Shown here piece after piece: positions 1-5,919 of a stretch of DNA of 5,953 nucleotides. The position numbers were made by a program, and so were the translations under genes. Location of the stretch: contig CAKVCG010000109.1 of NCBI GenBank assembly GCA_934725525.1, positions 1 to 5,953 of the forward strand. The letters run 5' to 3'. The first letter of the stretch is position 1; each line of letters begins with the position of its first letter. Under the pieces are notes generated by a model, which was not told the DNA's origin, did no database searches, and saw only the letters and a program-made list of their open reading frames with translations. Origin of the DNA: an uncultured Brachyspira sp. GTDB taxonomy: Bacteria; Spirochaetota; Brachyspiria; Brachyspirales; Brachyspiraceae.

Positions 1-294
1 TATAGAAATAATATGCCAAAAGAAATTTCGGGAGTCGAAGTTATTCATATAAGCGATTATGAGAAAAAAGAAGTTTACGGAAACGATGGGAAAAAGATAA
101 AAGATATAACTCTTCCAAAATCGAATGTTCTTCAATATATTCTTAAAGATAATGTAAAAATTACGATTCGTCCTTCGGGAACTGAGCCGAAAATTAAATT
201 TTATTTCGAGGTTTGCGTTAAAGAAAGTAAAGATAAAAGAGTTTCTGTTGCAAAAGAGAAAGTTGAGAGTTTTAAGAAGTTTATTAAAGAATAG
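1..294 (+). CDS. Phosphoglucomutase/phosphomannomutase, C-terminal fragment (5' end outside window)
   Basis: This is the end of an alpha-D-phosphohexomutase, a cytosolic enzyme that interconverts hexose 1- and 6-phosphates. The frame is open to position 1, so the ATG at 13 is internal and the gene starts upstream; 97 codons are visible before the TAG stop. The diagnostic signal is RPSGTEPKIKFYF at visible residues 57-69, the phosphate-binding loop of the C-terminal domain (domain 4). The continuation KIKFYF resembles PGM/PMM enzymes of the PgcA/ManB kind rather than GlmM, which usually reads PLIRV there. The catalytic serine and metal-binding domains lie outside the window, so the substrate cannot be fixed. 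Family members of this type are about 550-600 residues long. The gene converges on the ABC operon and shares the intervening hairpin as a possible terminator. Confidence 0.9.
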   Translation, partial: YRNNMPKEISGVEVIHISDYEKKEVYGNDGKKIKDITLPKSNVLQYILKDNVKITIRPSGTEPKIKFYFEVCVKESKDKRVSVAKEKVESFKKFIKE

Positions 295-403
295 GATTTA
301 TTATAATAATTTAAGAATTTAGAAAAAATTAAAGGTTTGCATTAAAATACCTAAACAATCCATAGAAAATAATTTTTATTATTTATTATAACTATAATAA
401 TAT

Positions 404-452
404 AAATAATAGCGAAATTTTAATTATAAAATAAAAATCCCGCTATTTATTT
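404..452. terminator. Candidate two-way terminator hairpin between convergent genes
   Basis: AATAGCG at 408-414 pairs with CGCTATT at 441-447. The stem can be extended to 404-452 with one bulged base. Inside it ATTTTA (417-422) can pair with TAAAAT (427-432). It lies 8 bp beyond the stop of the ATPase gene and about 110 bp beyond the stop of the mutase gene, as expected for a terminator shared by converging genes. The flanks are T-rich but contain no clean U-tract on either strand, and in DNA this AT-rich such stems arise by chance. The rest of 295-459 shows no gene or other signal. Confidence 0.35.
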
Positions 453-459
453 TATAATT

Positions 460-1197
460 TTACCTTTCGTTTAACTTTCTTAAAAATTGTTTTAATCTAT
501 CGCTTTGAGGATTTTCAAATATATCTTTCGCTTTGCCTTCTTCCAAAATATAACCGTCCGACATAAATATAACTTTATTCGATACATTTCTTGCAAAATG
601 CATTTCATGAGTCGTTATTAACATAGTCGTTCTTTTTTCGGCTAAATCTTTTATTACATTTAAAACCTCTCCGACAAGCTCGGGGTCTAAAGAAGATGTA
701 GGCTCGTCCAAAAGTATAACATCGGGATGAACCGCCATCGCTCTCGCTATTCCCACTCTTTGCTGTTGCCCTCCCGAAAGCCTTGAAGGATATTCGTCTC
801 TTTTATTATATAATCCTACAGTTTCTATTATAGATAAAGCTTCTTCTTTCGCTTTTTTAAAATCCATCTTTTGAACGGTTATCATAGGCTCCATAATATT
901 TTCCAATGCCGTTTTATTTTTGAATAGATTATAGTTTTGAAAAACCATAGAAGTTTTTTTTCTTATAGCGTATATCTCTTCTCTCGAGCATTTTTGAGCG
1001 TCTACGGTTAAATCGCCAATAGTTATTTTTCCATGATTTGGTTTTTCTAAAAAGTTAATGCATCTCAGAAGAGTAGATTTTCCAGTTCCAGAAGGTCCTA
1101 TTATAGTCAATACCTCTCCGTATTCTATTTTGAAACTCACGCCCTTTAATACTTCCAAATTGCCAAAACTCTTTTTAAGGTCGATTACTTCTATCAT
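460..1197 (-). CDS. Polar amino acid ABC transporter, ATP-binding protein
   Basis: This 245-aa protein is a cytoplasmic ATPase that powers an amino acid importer. All ABC motifs are intact: Walker A GPSGTGKST at residues 34-42, Q-loop Gln87 in VFQNYNLF, signature LSGGQQQR at 140-147, Walker B VILLDEP at 160-166, D-loop SSLD at 168-171 and H-loop His197. The length is normal for the GlnQ/HisP class (PAAT family). The stretch FQNYNLFKNKTALENI recalls YxeO/TcyN-type ATPases of cystine or other sulfur-compound importers; this is inference. It is the last gene of the operon, starting 11 bp after the permease stop. Its ribosome-binding site is weak: AGGG at 1207-1210 overlaps the permease stop codon, so translation may depend partly on coupling to the permease. 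Confidence 0.95.
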   Translation of the reverse strand: MIEVIDLKKSFGNLEVLKGVSFKIEYGEVLTIIGPSGTGKSTLLRCINFLEKPNHGKITIGDLTVDAQKCSREEIYAIRKKTSMVFQNYNLFKNKTALENIMEPMITVQKMDFKKAKEEALSIIETVGLYNKRDEYPSRLSGGQQQRVGIARAMAVHPDVILLDEPTSSLDPELVGEVLNVIKDLAEKRTTMLITTHEMHFARNVSNKVIFMSDGYILEEGKAKDIFENPQSDRLKQFLRKLNER

Positions 1198-1208
1198 AAT
1201 ATTATACC

Positions 1209-1877
1209 CTAATAGGCGCTGTTTAATTTCTTTTCAACTATAATTTGTATATAGCTAAATATAGATATTAAAGCCCAATATATGATAACGGCGGCGGCAT
1301 AAGCTTCCATATACCTATATGTAACGCTTATCTCTATACTCGCTCCCGCCATCATATCCTTTAATCCTATTACAAAACCCATCGAAGTGGCTTTGAAAAT
1401 ATTTATAAAGCTATTTGAAAGTCCGGGAACGGCTACTCTCGCGGCTTGAGGGATAACTATTCGTTTTAGAATATTAAAAGTTCTCATTCCTATAGAAAGC
1501 CCCGCTTCAAACTGACCTTTATCAACCGAATTTATGGCGGCTCTTATATCTTGCGACATAAACGAAGCGTAATTTAAACTTAAAACTACCGTCAATGCGG
1601 TAAATGCCGACATACCGCTTACTATTTTGCTAAATTGAGCGATACCATAATAGAATAAAAATAACTGCGTTATAAAAGGAGTCGCTCTAAAAAACGAAAC
1701 ATAAACTTGCGCCGCTTGATACAATATTGGAATTCTATATTGTAAAATTAAAGCTATTATTAATCCTAATAGAAGAGAAAATAATAAAGCTAAAAAAGCG
1801 ACTTCGCAGGTTGTCGGCAAATACTTCAATAATTTTGGAAAAACGGTTAAAAAGTAATCAAATTTAAAATTTGACAT
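1209..1877 (-). CDS. Polar amino acid ABC transporter, inner-membrane permease
   Basis: This 222-aa protein is a HisM/GlnP-type permease. Hydrophobic segments lie at about 22-46, 60-80, 86-108, 150-172 and 188-212, consistent with five membrane helices. The family signature FFRATPFITQ is at 62-71 (usually RGTP; here Ala65 replaces Gly). The cytoplasmic EAA loop is EAGLSIGMRTFNILKRIVIP at 124-143, preceded by DKGQF; this loop docks on the ATPase. A single permease gene is present, so a homodimer is expected. The overall pattern (IPILYQ, YVSFFR, LFLFYYG, NSVDKGQFEA) recalls YxeN/TcyM-like permeases for sulfur amino acids; this is from memory. It starts 26 bp after the binding-protein stop and has a clear Shine-Dalgarno sequence. 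Confidence 0.94.
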   Translation of the reverse strand: MSNFKFDYFLTVFPKLLKYLPTTCEVAFLALLFSLLLGLIIALILQYRIPILYQAAQVYVSFFRATPFITQLFLFYYGIAQFSKIVSGMSAFTALTVVLSLNYASFMSQDIRAAINSVDKGQFEAGLSIGMRTFNILKRIVIPQAARVAVPGLSNSFINIFKATSMGFVIGLKDMMAGASIEISVTYRYMEAYAAAVIIYWALISIFSYIQIIVEKKLNSAY

Positions 1878-1885
1878 TTATTTTT

Positions 1886-1890
1886 TCCTT
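1886..1890 (-). promoter_or_regulatory. Ribosome binding site of permease gene
   Basis: AAGGA on the minus strand lies 8 bases before the ATG at 1877-1875. It sits in the short gap between the binding-protein and permease genes and supports the chosen permease start. Confidence 0.7.
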
Positions 1891-1903
1891 GAAACAAATT
1901 AAA

Positions 1904-2746
1904 TTATTCTATTAAACCGTCTCTTCTATATTGTTCCAAAAGCTTATCTAAAGCTTCGTTAGCGTCCAATCCTTCCATAGGATTATAACCGAACCATTTA
2001 TTTGCCAACTCTTCCAAAGTTCCGTCTTCCCTCATTTCTACTACGACTTTGCTTACTTCATCGCGTAACTTTTTTCCCGCTTCGTCCTTTCTGAAAGGAA
2101 AAGCGTTAACTTCGGTAAATATAACATCTCCCACCATTTTTATATCAAGTCCCGTATTTTCTTTTAGGTTAGGAAATATAATAGCGGCTGTCGTAGAGCC
2201 AGATATTTTACCGTTTACGACATTATTCGGTATCGTGGCAACGGTATCTGGACTGAAAGAAACTATTTCTATTTTTCCTTCGGGGTCGAGAGCTTTAATA
2301 TTTTCATGCGAAGATGTTCCCGTTTGAAGCCCTAATTTTTTGCCGAAGAAATCTTCCAATTTATTTATGGAATTGTTTGTTCCAGCGACATAGAATCTAT
2401 AAGGGCTTAAAAAATAAGGCTCTGAAAAATAATACTTTTGCAATCTTAACGGGGTAATGCTAATTTGTTGAGTCACGGTATCGGCTTTGCCAGATTCCAA
2501 AGAGCCGAAAGCTCCTTCCATAGCGATTTGCGTCCATTCAATCTTTTTGTTTAAGCGCCTTCCTATCTCTTCCCAGACATCAATATCGTAGCCTTCCAAC
2601 TTGCCTTCCGAATTTGCCCTACTAAATAACGGATGCATTCCCGGTGTAGCCACTCTGATAACATTGCTGTCGCTTCCGCTTTCTTGATTACCGCATGATA
2701 TTAAAATAGTGGCTATCATGCAAACTAAAATTTTTAATACTTTCAT
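1904..2746 (-). CDS. Amino acid ABC transporter, substrate-binding lipoprotein
   Basis: This 280-aa family 3 solute-binding protein captures the ligand and delivers it to the permease. A short basic, hydrophobic signal peptide ends in the lipobox LISC (15-18), so Cys18 is probably lipidated and anchors the protein to a membrane. The mature domain begins near VIRVATPGMHPLF (29-41). GYDIDVWEEIGRRL (52-65) is the usual G(F/Y)D.D block, and ISITPLRLQKYYFSEPYF (95-112) includes Arg101, which aligns with the arginine that holds the ligand carboxylate in HisJ. The C-terminal TLEELANKWFGY is also typical. One oddity is that the usual G(K/R).DA...D block appears as NGKISGSTTAAIIF, without the aspartates. 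It is the first gene of the importer operon. The substrate is unproven; cystine or a related compound is a guess from its partners. Confidence 0.93.
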   Translation of the reverse strand: MKVLKILVCMIATILISCGNQESGSDSNVIRVATPGMHPLFSRANSEGKLEGYDIDVWEEIGRRLNKKIEWTQIAMEGAFGSLESGKADTVTQQISITPLRLQKYYFSEPYFLSPYRFYVAGTNNSINKLEDFFGKKLGLQTGTSSHENIKALDPEGKIEIVSFSPDTVATIPNNVVNGKISGSTTAAIIFPNLKENTGLDIKMVGDVIFTEVNAFPFRKDEAGKKLRDEVSKVVVEMREDGTLEELANKWFGYNPMEGLDANEALDKLLEQYRRDGLIE

Positions 2747-2753
2747 TTTTATT

Positions 2754-2760
2754 CTCCTTT
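2754..2760 (-). promoter_or_regulatory. Ribosome binding site of binding-protein gene
   Basis: AAAGGAG on the minus strand is followed by 7 bases and the ATG at 2746-2744. It is a strong Shine-Dalgarno match and fixes the start of the lipoprotein precursor. Confidence 0.85.
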
Positions 2761-2811
2761 GTTTTTAATTTTTTATAAAGTATTTTTGAATTATATATTT
2801 AACGGGTTATA

Positions 2812-2844
2812 TAGACGCACGGTCTACGAAGGTTTGAAAACCTT
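2812..2844 (-). promoter_or_regulatory. Twin hairpins in importer mRNA leader
   Basis: Two adjacent stem-loops lie between the small upstream reading frame and the importer genes. Read on the minus strand, the first is AAGGTTTTCAAACCTT (2844-2829), with a 6-7 bp stem and tiny loop. The second is TAGAC-CGTGC-GTCTA (2826-2812), with a 5-bp stem. Two bases separate them. The first stem begins at the last base of the upstream frame's stop codon, so a ribosome ending there would disrupt it. No U-tract follows either stem, so neither looks like a simple intrinsic terminator. I recognise no known riboswitch class here. A regulatory role is inference; a leftover dispersed repeat is possible. Confidence 0.4.
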
Positions 2845-2909
2845 TAGAAAGTCTGGGGAAATTTGTAATCGTTGAAAAATTCGACTAAAAAACGCTTTAA
2901 CAAAAACAT
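2844..2909 (-). CDS. Candidate 21-aa leader peptide upstream of the importer operon
   Basis: An ATG at 2909-2907 opens a 21-codon frame that ends with TAA at 2846-2844. It is preceded by GAGGA (2918-2914), a good Shine-Dalgarno match with 4 bases between it and the ATG. The peptide begins MFLLKRFLVEFF and ends KFPQTF; six of its 21 residues are phenylalanine (2, 7, 11, 12, 17, 21), including one FF pair, and there is one tyrosine. It lies about 26 nt inside the predicted transcript and directly before the twin hairpins, the arrangement of translated attenuator leaders. Against this, TTT and TTC codons are common in AT-rich DNA, the Phe codons are scattered rather than clustered, and there is no clear downstream terminator. 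I do not recognise the peptide, and it may be a by-product of a repeat. Confidence 0.33.
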   Translation of the reverse strand: MFLLKRFLVEFFNDYKFPQTF

Positions 2910-2941
2910 AGTTTCCTCGATAGAATTATTGGTTTTAGTAT

Positions 2942-2970
2942 ATAATAAATCGGTTTAATAAAAAAGTCAA
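2942..2970 (-). promoter_or_regulatory. Sigma-70 type promoter of the importer operon
   Basis: On the minus strand TTGACT (2970-2965) is the -35 box and TATTAT (2947-2942) the -10 box, separated by exactly 17 bp. Both match the consensus in five of six positions. The start point would fall near 2935, giving a leader of about 190 nt before the lipoprotein gene. Confidence 0.7.
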
Positions 2971-2992
2971 ATATTTTATTATAAAAAACTAC

Positions 2993-3021
2993 TTTAAATA
3001 TTATAAAATTTAGTATATTAT
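2993..3021 (+). promoter_or_regulatory. Candidate sigma-70 promoter of the 505-aa protein gene
   Basis: TTTAAA (2993-2998) and TATTAT (3016-3021) are separated by 17 bp, which places the start point near 3028 and leaves a leader of about 26 nt. The -35 box matches only four of six consensus positions, and in such AT-rich DNA other -10-like boxes overlap. Its -35 lies 22 bp from the -35 of the divergent importer promoter, so a regulator bound between them could affect both. Confidence 0.45.
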
Positions 3022-3041
3022 ATATTTCAATATAAAAGTAA

Positions 3042-3047
3042 AGAGGA
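3042..3047 (+). promoter_or_regulatory. Ribosome binding site deciding a GTG start
   Basis: AGAGGA lies 6 bases before the GTG at 3054-3056. No ATG is in frame until codon 23 (ATGCGCATC), which lacks such a site, so the GTG start is preferred. Confidence 0.75.
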
Positions 3048-3053
3048 ATATCG

Positions 3054-4571
3054 GTGAATTTATTCGACTATATTAGATATAATTTATTCAATATAAGAAC
3101 TCCAGAATTAGTGGATAAAATGCGCATCCATGAATACGCGAAAAAAATATCCGCTCAAAAGTATCGGTTTGTCGATATAAAAACAAAAAATGTAACTTCA
3201 AATTGCGCGAAATTTATATTTGAAATATATAAAATCGTAGGATATTTATTAAATTCCTTAAAAGACGAATTTATAATAAAAGACGGAAAACAATTTTCCT
3301 ACTATTTGATTGAAGTTTCTTTTAATGACGAAATGAAAGAAATATACGCCACTTTGGATAAAGAATATATGTTTGAAAGAATTAAAAAAGGAGAAAATCC
3401 GAATAATGTGTTCAAAGAAACGAAAGAAAATTTTATTAAATTCAAAAATTTTTTAAGCGGAGAAAACGGAAAAGAGATAAATCTAACTTTCAATTTGCTT
3501 AAAGATTTTGCCAATATATCCAATTTCGATTTCTTTTTGTTTTTAAGGTCTTTCTGCCCGTCTTTTGTGGACGGAGTATATAATTCAAATCCGACATTTA
3601 AAAATTGTTCTAATCCTCAAGTGGTTGACGATTTGACAAAATTGGACGATGCGGTAAATAGCGTAATAATAAAAAAAGAACTTATATCGGCTTTAAATAT
3701 ATTTTGCAAATACGCGGGGTTATCTCCAATATCCGACAAAAATATGAAAGCTCTTTTAACGAGAATAAAATATTTACAAACTCCGGAATTATTAAGCGAT
3801 ATAATAATTTTTCTTCTTAAAGATTTTACTTATAAACCTCATGTTTCCTATTCGGACGCGAATATATTTGTAAACTATATTGCCGACTTTACAAAAAACT
3901 TAAAAAACGATATGGAAAGCATAGTTAGAAGCATAAGGAGTAGTAAAATAGCGAGCGTAAGAAATAAAACTTTCAGCGGTATAGAAATATTAAAACTAAC
4001 GAATATTAACGAAGATAAAAATTCCCAGCTGGAACAATTTGATTGCGAGACTTTTACCTGCGTAGAACCTTTGCAATATATTAAAACTTTTGTGAGCGAA
4101 ATATTTGAAATGGAGTATAAATCGCCTTTAAACGATATGTTTTTGGGATGCGAATTCGTTCATAAGGAAAGAAGCTCTCAAGGTTTGGACGCCTTCTACA
4201 CTTTAAACGACTCTAAAGAGGAGATACAAATGTTCGATTCCACTTTGAGTCCCGAATCGGATAATTTCAAAAGACTTAAAACTTGGCTTGTGTCGAAAAA
4301 TAAAGCGAGCGCAAACAGAGATTTAATAGAAAATATGGTAAAGAAAATAGACGGAGAAGGAAATAAAATCGTCCTAAATGTTTATAATTCGGTTTTGGAT
4401 TTGACTACGATATTAAAAAATATTATAGAGGATTGCGTAAACGGAACTAAAAAAGAAATTTCAAATTCAAGCAAAGTGTCGAATTTGGAAAAATTTAATA
4501 TCACGGTAGCGAGAGCGATGCTTGAAGATTTTGAAAATTTTATTTCGCTTATTAAAAATTTTGTCAGATAA
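3054..4571 (+). CDS. Conserved-looking hypothetical protein, 505 aa, soluble, unknown function
   Basis: I do not recognise a characterised function. The protein has no signal peptide or membrane segment and is probably cytoplasmic. It reads as largely alpha-helical, rich in Lys, Asn, Phe and Ile. Visible landmarks are an N-terminal block MNLFDYIRYNLF followed by KMRIHEYAKKIS, a central FFLFLRSFCPSFVDGVYN segment (residues about 160-177, Cys168), YKPHVSYSDANIFVNYI near 261-277, and an acidic, helical C-terminal third ending LEDFENFISLIKNFVR. No nucleotide-binding, protease or nuclease motif is evident. It resembles, from memory only, spirochaete-restricted families such as DUF5312; this is unchecked. 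It starts with GTG behind a good Shine-Dalgarno sequence and is followed after 23 bp by the flippase-like gene, with which it is probably co-transcribed. Codon use matches the neighbours, so there is no sign of recent transfer. Confidence 0.85.
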   Translation: MNLFDYIRYNLFNIRTPELVDKMRIHEYAKKISAQKYRFVDIKTKNVTSNCAKFIFEIYKIVGYLLNSLKDEFIIKDGKQFSYYLIEVSFNDEMKEIYATLDKEYMFERIKKGENPNNVFKETKENFIKFKNFLSGENGKEINLTFNLLKDFANISNFDFFLFLRSFCPSFVDGVYNSNPTFKNCSNPQVVDDLTKLDDAVNSVIIKKELISALNIFCKYAGLSPISDKNMKALLTRIKYLQTPELLSDIIIFLLKDFTYKPHVSYSDANIFVNYIADFTKNLKNDMESIVRSIRSSKIASVRNKTFSGIEILKLTNINEDKNSQLEQFDCETFTCVEPLQYIKTFVSEIFEMEYKSPLNDMFLGCEFVHKERSSQGLDAFYTLNDSKEEIQMFDSTLSPESDNFKRLKTWLVSKNKASANRDLIENMVKKIDGEGNKIVLNVYNSVLDLTTILKNIIEDCVNGTKKEISNSSKVSNLEKFNITVARAMLEDFENFISLIKNFVR

Positions 4572-4594
4572 TTTTGATTATTTAGGAAAATTTA

Positions 4595-5581
4595 ATGAAT
4601 AAAAGTCATAAAACTATAATTCAAATAATAATTGGAATAGTTGTAAGTCTTGTTTGTTTATATTTTGCCTTCAGAGGAATAGATATAAGAGAATCTATAG
4701 AAATAATAAAAAATGTTAAAATTCCTTATGTTATAATTTCTTTGATTTTAAGCGTTATTATAATCGTTTTCAGGGCTTTAAGATGGGAATGCTTTATGCC
4801 GTTGAAAGAGCCGATAAAAAAAAGAACTATAATCGCGTCCGTATATATCGGATATATGGCGAGCAATATTTTACCCGCAAAACTTGGCGAAGTCGTTAGA
4901 GCTTATATACTCGGAGCTAAAGAAGGAGTGAGCAAATCGGCGGTTTTTGCGTCCGTTGTCGCCGAAAGATTATTCGATTGTTTTACTGGAGTCGTTATAC
5001 TTTCAGTTTCGCTTATATTTATACCAAATTTGCCCGACACGGTTTTATACGCGGCGGGTTTCTTATTCGTTATATCGGTAGTAGGAATAATAATTTTAGT
5101 ATTTTTGAGTTTCAATAAATCTTTCGCTCATAAAGTTTTTAATAAAGTATTTGGAATTTTGCCACAAAAAATATCCTTTAAATTAATAGAATTTTCTTGC
5201 AATTTTATAGACGGAATAGGAATTAAAAACGACGCGAAGCATATATTTTTAATTTTTTTATATACCGCTTTATATTTAATCGGGCAGATATTTACGATTG
5301 GACTTCTTTTAACCGCTTTCGATATAAAGGCTTCTCCGATAATCGCTTTATTCATCTTTGCGGCGGGCGGTTTCGGTTTCGCCGTTCCTTCCGCTCCATC
5401 GGGAATCGGACCTTTCGAGTGGGCGATAATTTTCGGACTTTCGTTAATTGGAGTCGACAAATCCATAGCCGCTCCATACGCTTTGGTATATCATATAATG
5501 GGAATAGTGCCGATTACAATAATAGGTTTTATATTTTTATTCGCTTTGGGAATAGATTTGAAATCGGCAACTAAAAGATAA
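4595..5581 (+). CDS. Flippase-like integral membrane protein (LPG synthase TM / UPF0104 family)
   Basis: This 328-aa multi-pass inner-membrane protein has about eight or nine hydrophobic segments (roughly 7-26, 43-60, 78-94, 117-141, 149-172, 215-240, 246-264, 272-287, 297-319). It carries the hallmarks of the lysylphosphatidylglycerol synthase transmembrane family (PF03706, TIGR00374): NILPAKLGEVVRAYIL at 91-106, VAERLFD at 122-128 and PSAPSGIGPFEW at 265-276, then YHIMGIVPI near 299-307. In MprF this domain flips an aminoacylated lipid across the membrane. Here the cytosolic aminoacyl-transferase domain is absent, as in many stand-alone members, so it probably moves another lipid or lipid-linked molecule; the substrate is unknown. 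AGGA at 4584-4587, 7 bases before the ATG, supports the start. It probably shares a transcript with the preceding gene. The palindromic repeat array begins 16 bp after its stop. Confidence 0.9.
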   Translation: MNKSHKTIIQIIIGIVVSLVCLYFAFRGIDIRESIEIIKNVKIPYVIISLILSVIIIVFRALRWECFMPLKEPIKKRTIIASVYIGYMASNILPAKLGEVVRAYILGAKEGVSKSAVFASVVAERLFDCFTGVVILSVSLIFIPNLPDTVLYAAGFLFVISVVGIIILVFLSFNKSFAHKVFNKVFGILPQKISFKLIEFSCNFIDGIGIKNDAKHIFLIFLYTALYLIGQIFTIGLLLTAFDIKASPIIALFIFAAGGFGFAVPSAPSGIGPFEWAIIFGLSLIGVDKSIAAPYALVYHIMGIVPITIIGFIFLFALGIDLKSATKR

Positions 5582-5596
5582 AATAAAATTTTAAGC

Positions 5597-5626
5597 GGAT
5601 TGCTTCAACAGAGTTTCGCAATGACG
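5597..5626 (+). repeat. Palindromic element A (direct)
   Basis: ATTGC and GCAAT form the outer 5-bp stem. An asymmetric internal loop has TTC on one side and TC on the other. The inner stem is AAC/GTT with loop AGA. In later copies the inner stem is AGC/GTT, still pairable through a G-U wobble in RNA. GACG follows the stem. Equivalent elements occur 161 and 322 bp downstream. Confidence 0.85.
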
Positions 5627-5637
5627 GTGAAATAAGT

Positions 5638-5672
5638 CGTCATTACGAGGCTATTTATAGCCGAAGTAATCC
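5638..5672 (-). repeat. Palindromic element B (inverted)
   Basis: Read on the minus strand, the outer stem is ATTAC/GTAAT, so the G-C pair of element A is replaced by A-T with pairing kept. The internal loop is again TTC/TC. The inner stem is GGCTA/TAGCC with loop TAAA, and GACG follows. It faces element A across 11 bp, so A and B together make a larger imperfect inverted repeat from 5597 to 5672. Confidence 0.85.
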
Positions 5673-5715
5673 AAAACAATAGAATTTGATTTTAAAATTT
5701 AGCTTTATTAATAGC

Positions 5716-5747
5716 GGATTGCTTCGGGCGTTGCCCTCGCAATGACG
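5716..5747 (+). repeat. Palindromic element C (direct)
   Basis: The outer stem is ATTGC/GCAAT, the internal loop TTC/TC, and the inner stem GGGC/GCCC with loop GTT, followed by GACG. It has the most GC-rich inner stem of the three elements. A copy occurs at 5877-5908. Confidence 0.85.
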
Positions 5748-5758
5748 ATGGGAAAGTA

Positions 5759-5919
5759 GATTGCTTCAGCAGAGTTTCGCAATGACGGTGAAATAAGTCG
5801 TCATTACGAGGCTATTTATAGCCGAAGTAATCCAAAACAATAGAATTTGATTTTAAAATTTAGCTTTATTAATAGCGGATTGCTTCGGGCGTTGCCCTCG
5901 CAATGACGATGGGAAAGTA
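5759..5919 (+). repeat. Tandem unit, copy 2
   Basis: This full 161-bp unit is identical to copy 1 except for G at 5769. Its elements are A' 5759-5787, B' 5799-5833 and C' 5877-5908. Near identity implies recent duplication or ongoing homogenisation. Confidence 0.93.

Larger units (their letters stand above)
5598..5758 (+). repeat. Tandem unit, copy 1
   Basis: This is the first full 161-bp unit. In order it holds element A (direct), element B (inverted), an AT-rich spacer at about 5673-5713 containing the self-complementary ATTTTAAAAT, and element C (direct). It ends GGGAAAGTA. It carries A at 5608, where the other copies have G. Confidence 0.93.

Noticed and set aside
13..294. Mutase fragment as a complete 93-aa gene starting at ATG 13
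   Set aside because: The frame stays open to position 1 and the sequence is the C-terminal domain of a much longer enzyme. There is no ribosome-binding site visible before the ATG.
2049..2327. Open frame antisense to the binding-protein gene
   Set aside because: It is a shadow of a clear family 3 binding protein, with no ribosome-binding site and no recognisable protein features.
2747..2940. Known riboswitch (SAM, T-box, lysine, preQ1) upstream of the importer
   Set aside because: None of the conserved cores, such as the T-box GGTGG motif or the SAM-I kink-turn region, could be found on the minus strand.
3302..3523. Minus-strand open frame inside the 505-aa gene
   Set aside because: It is an antisense shadow without a start signal; the + strand frame is long and has a good ribosome-binding site.
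4903..5466. Two minus-strand open frames inside the flippase-like gene
   Set aside because: They lie opposite a strongly supported membrane-protein gene. Their lysine-, proline- and isoleucine-rich sequences are what the reverse strand of such a gene gives.
5597..5747. Palindromes as intrinsic terminators of the flippase-like gene
   Set aside because: No stem is followed by a run of T on the relevant strand; GACG follows each direct element. An mRNA 3'-end stabilising role remains possible but is not shown.
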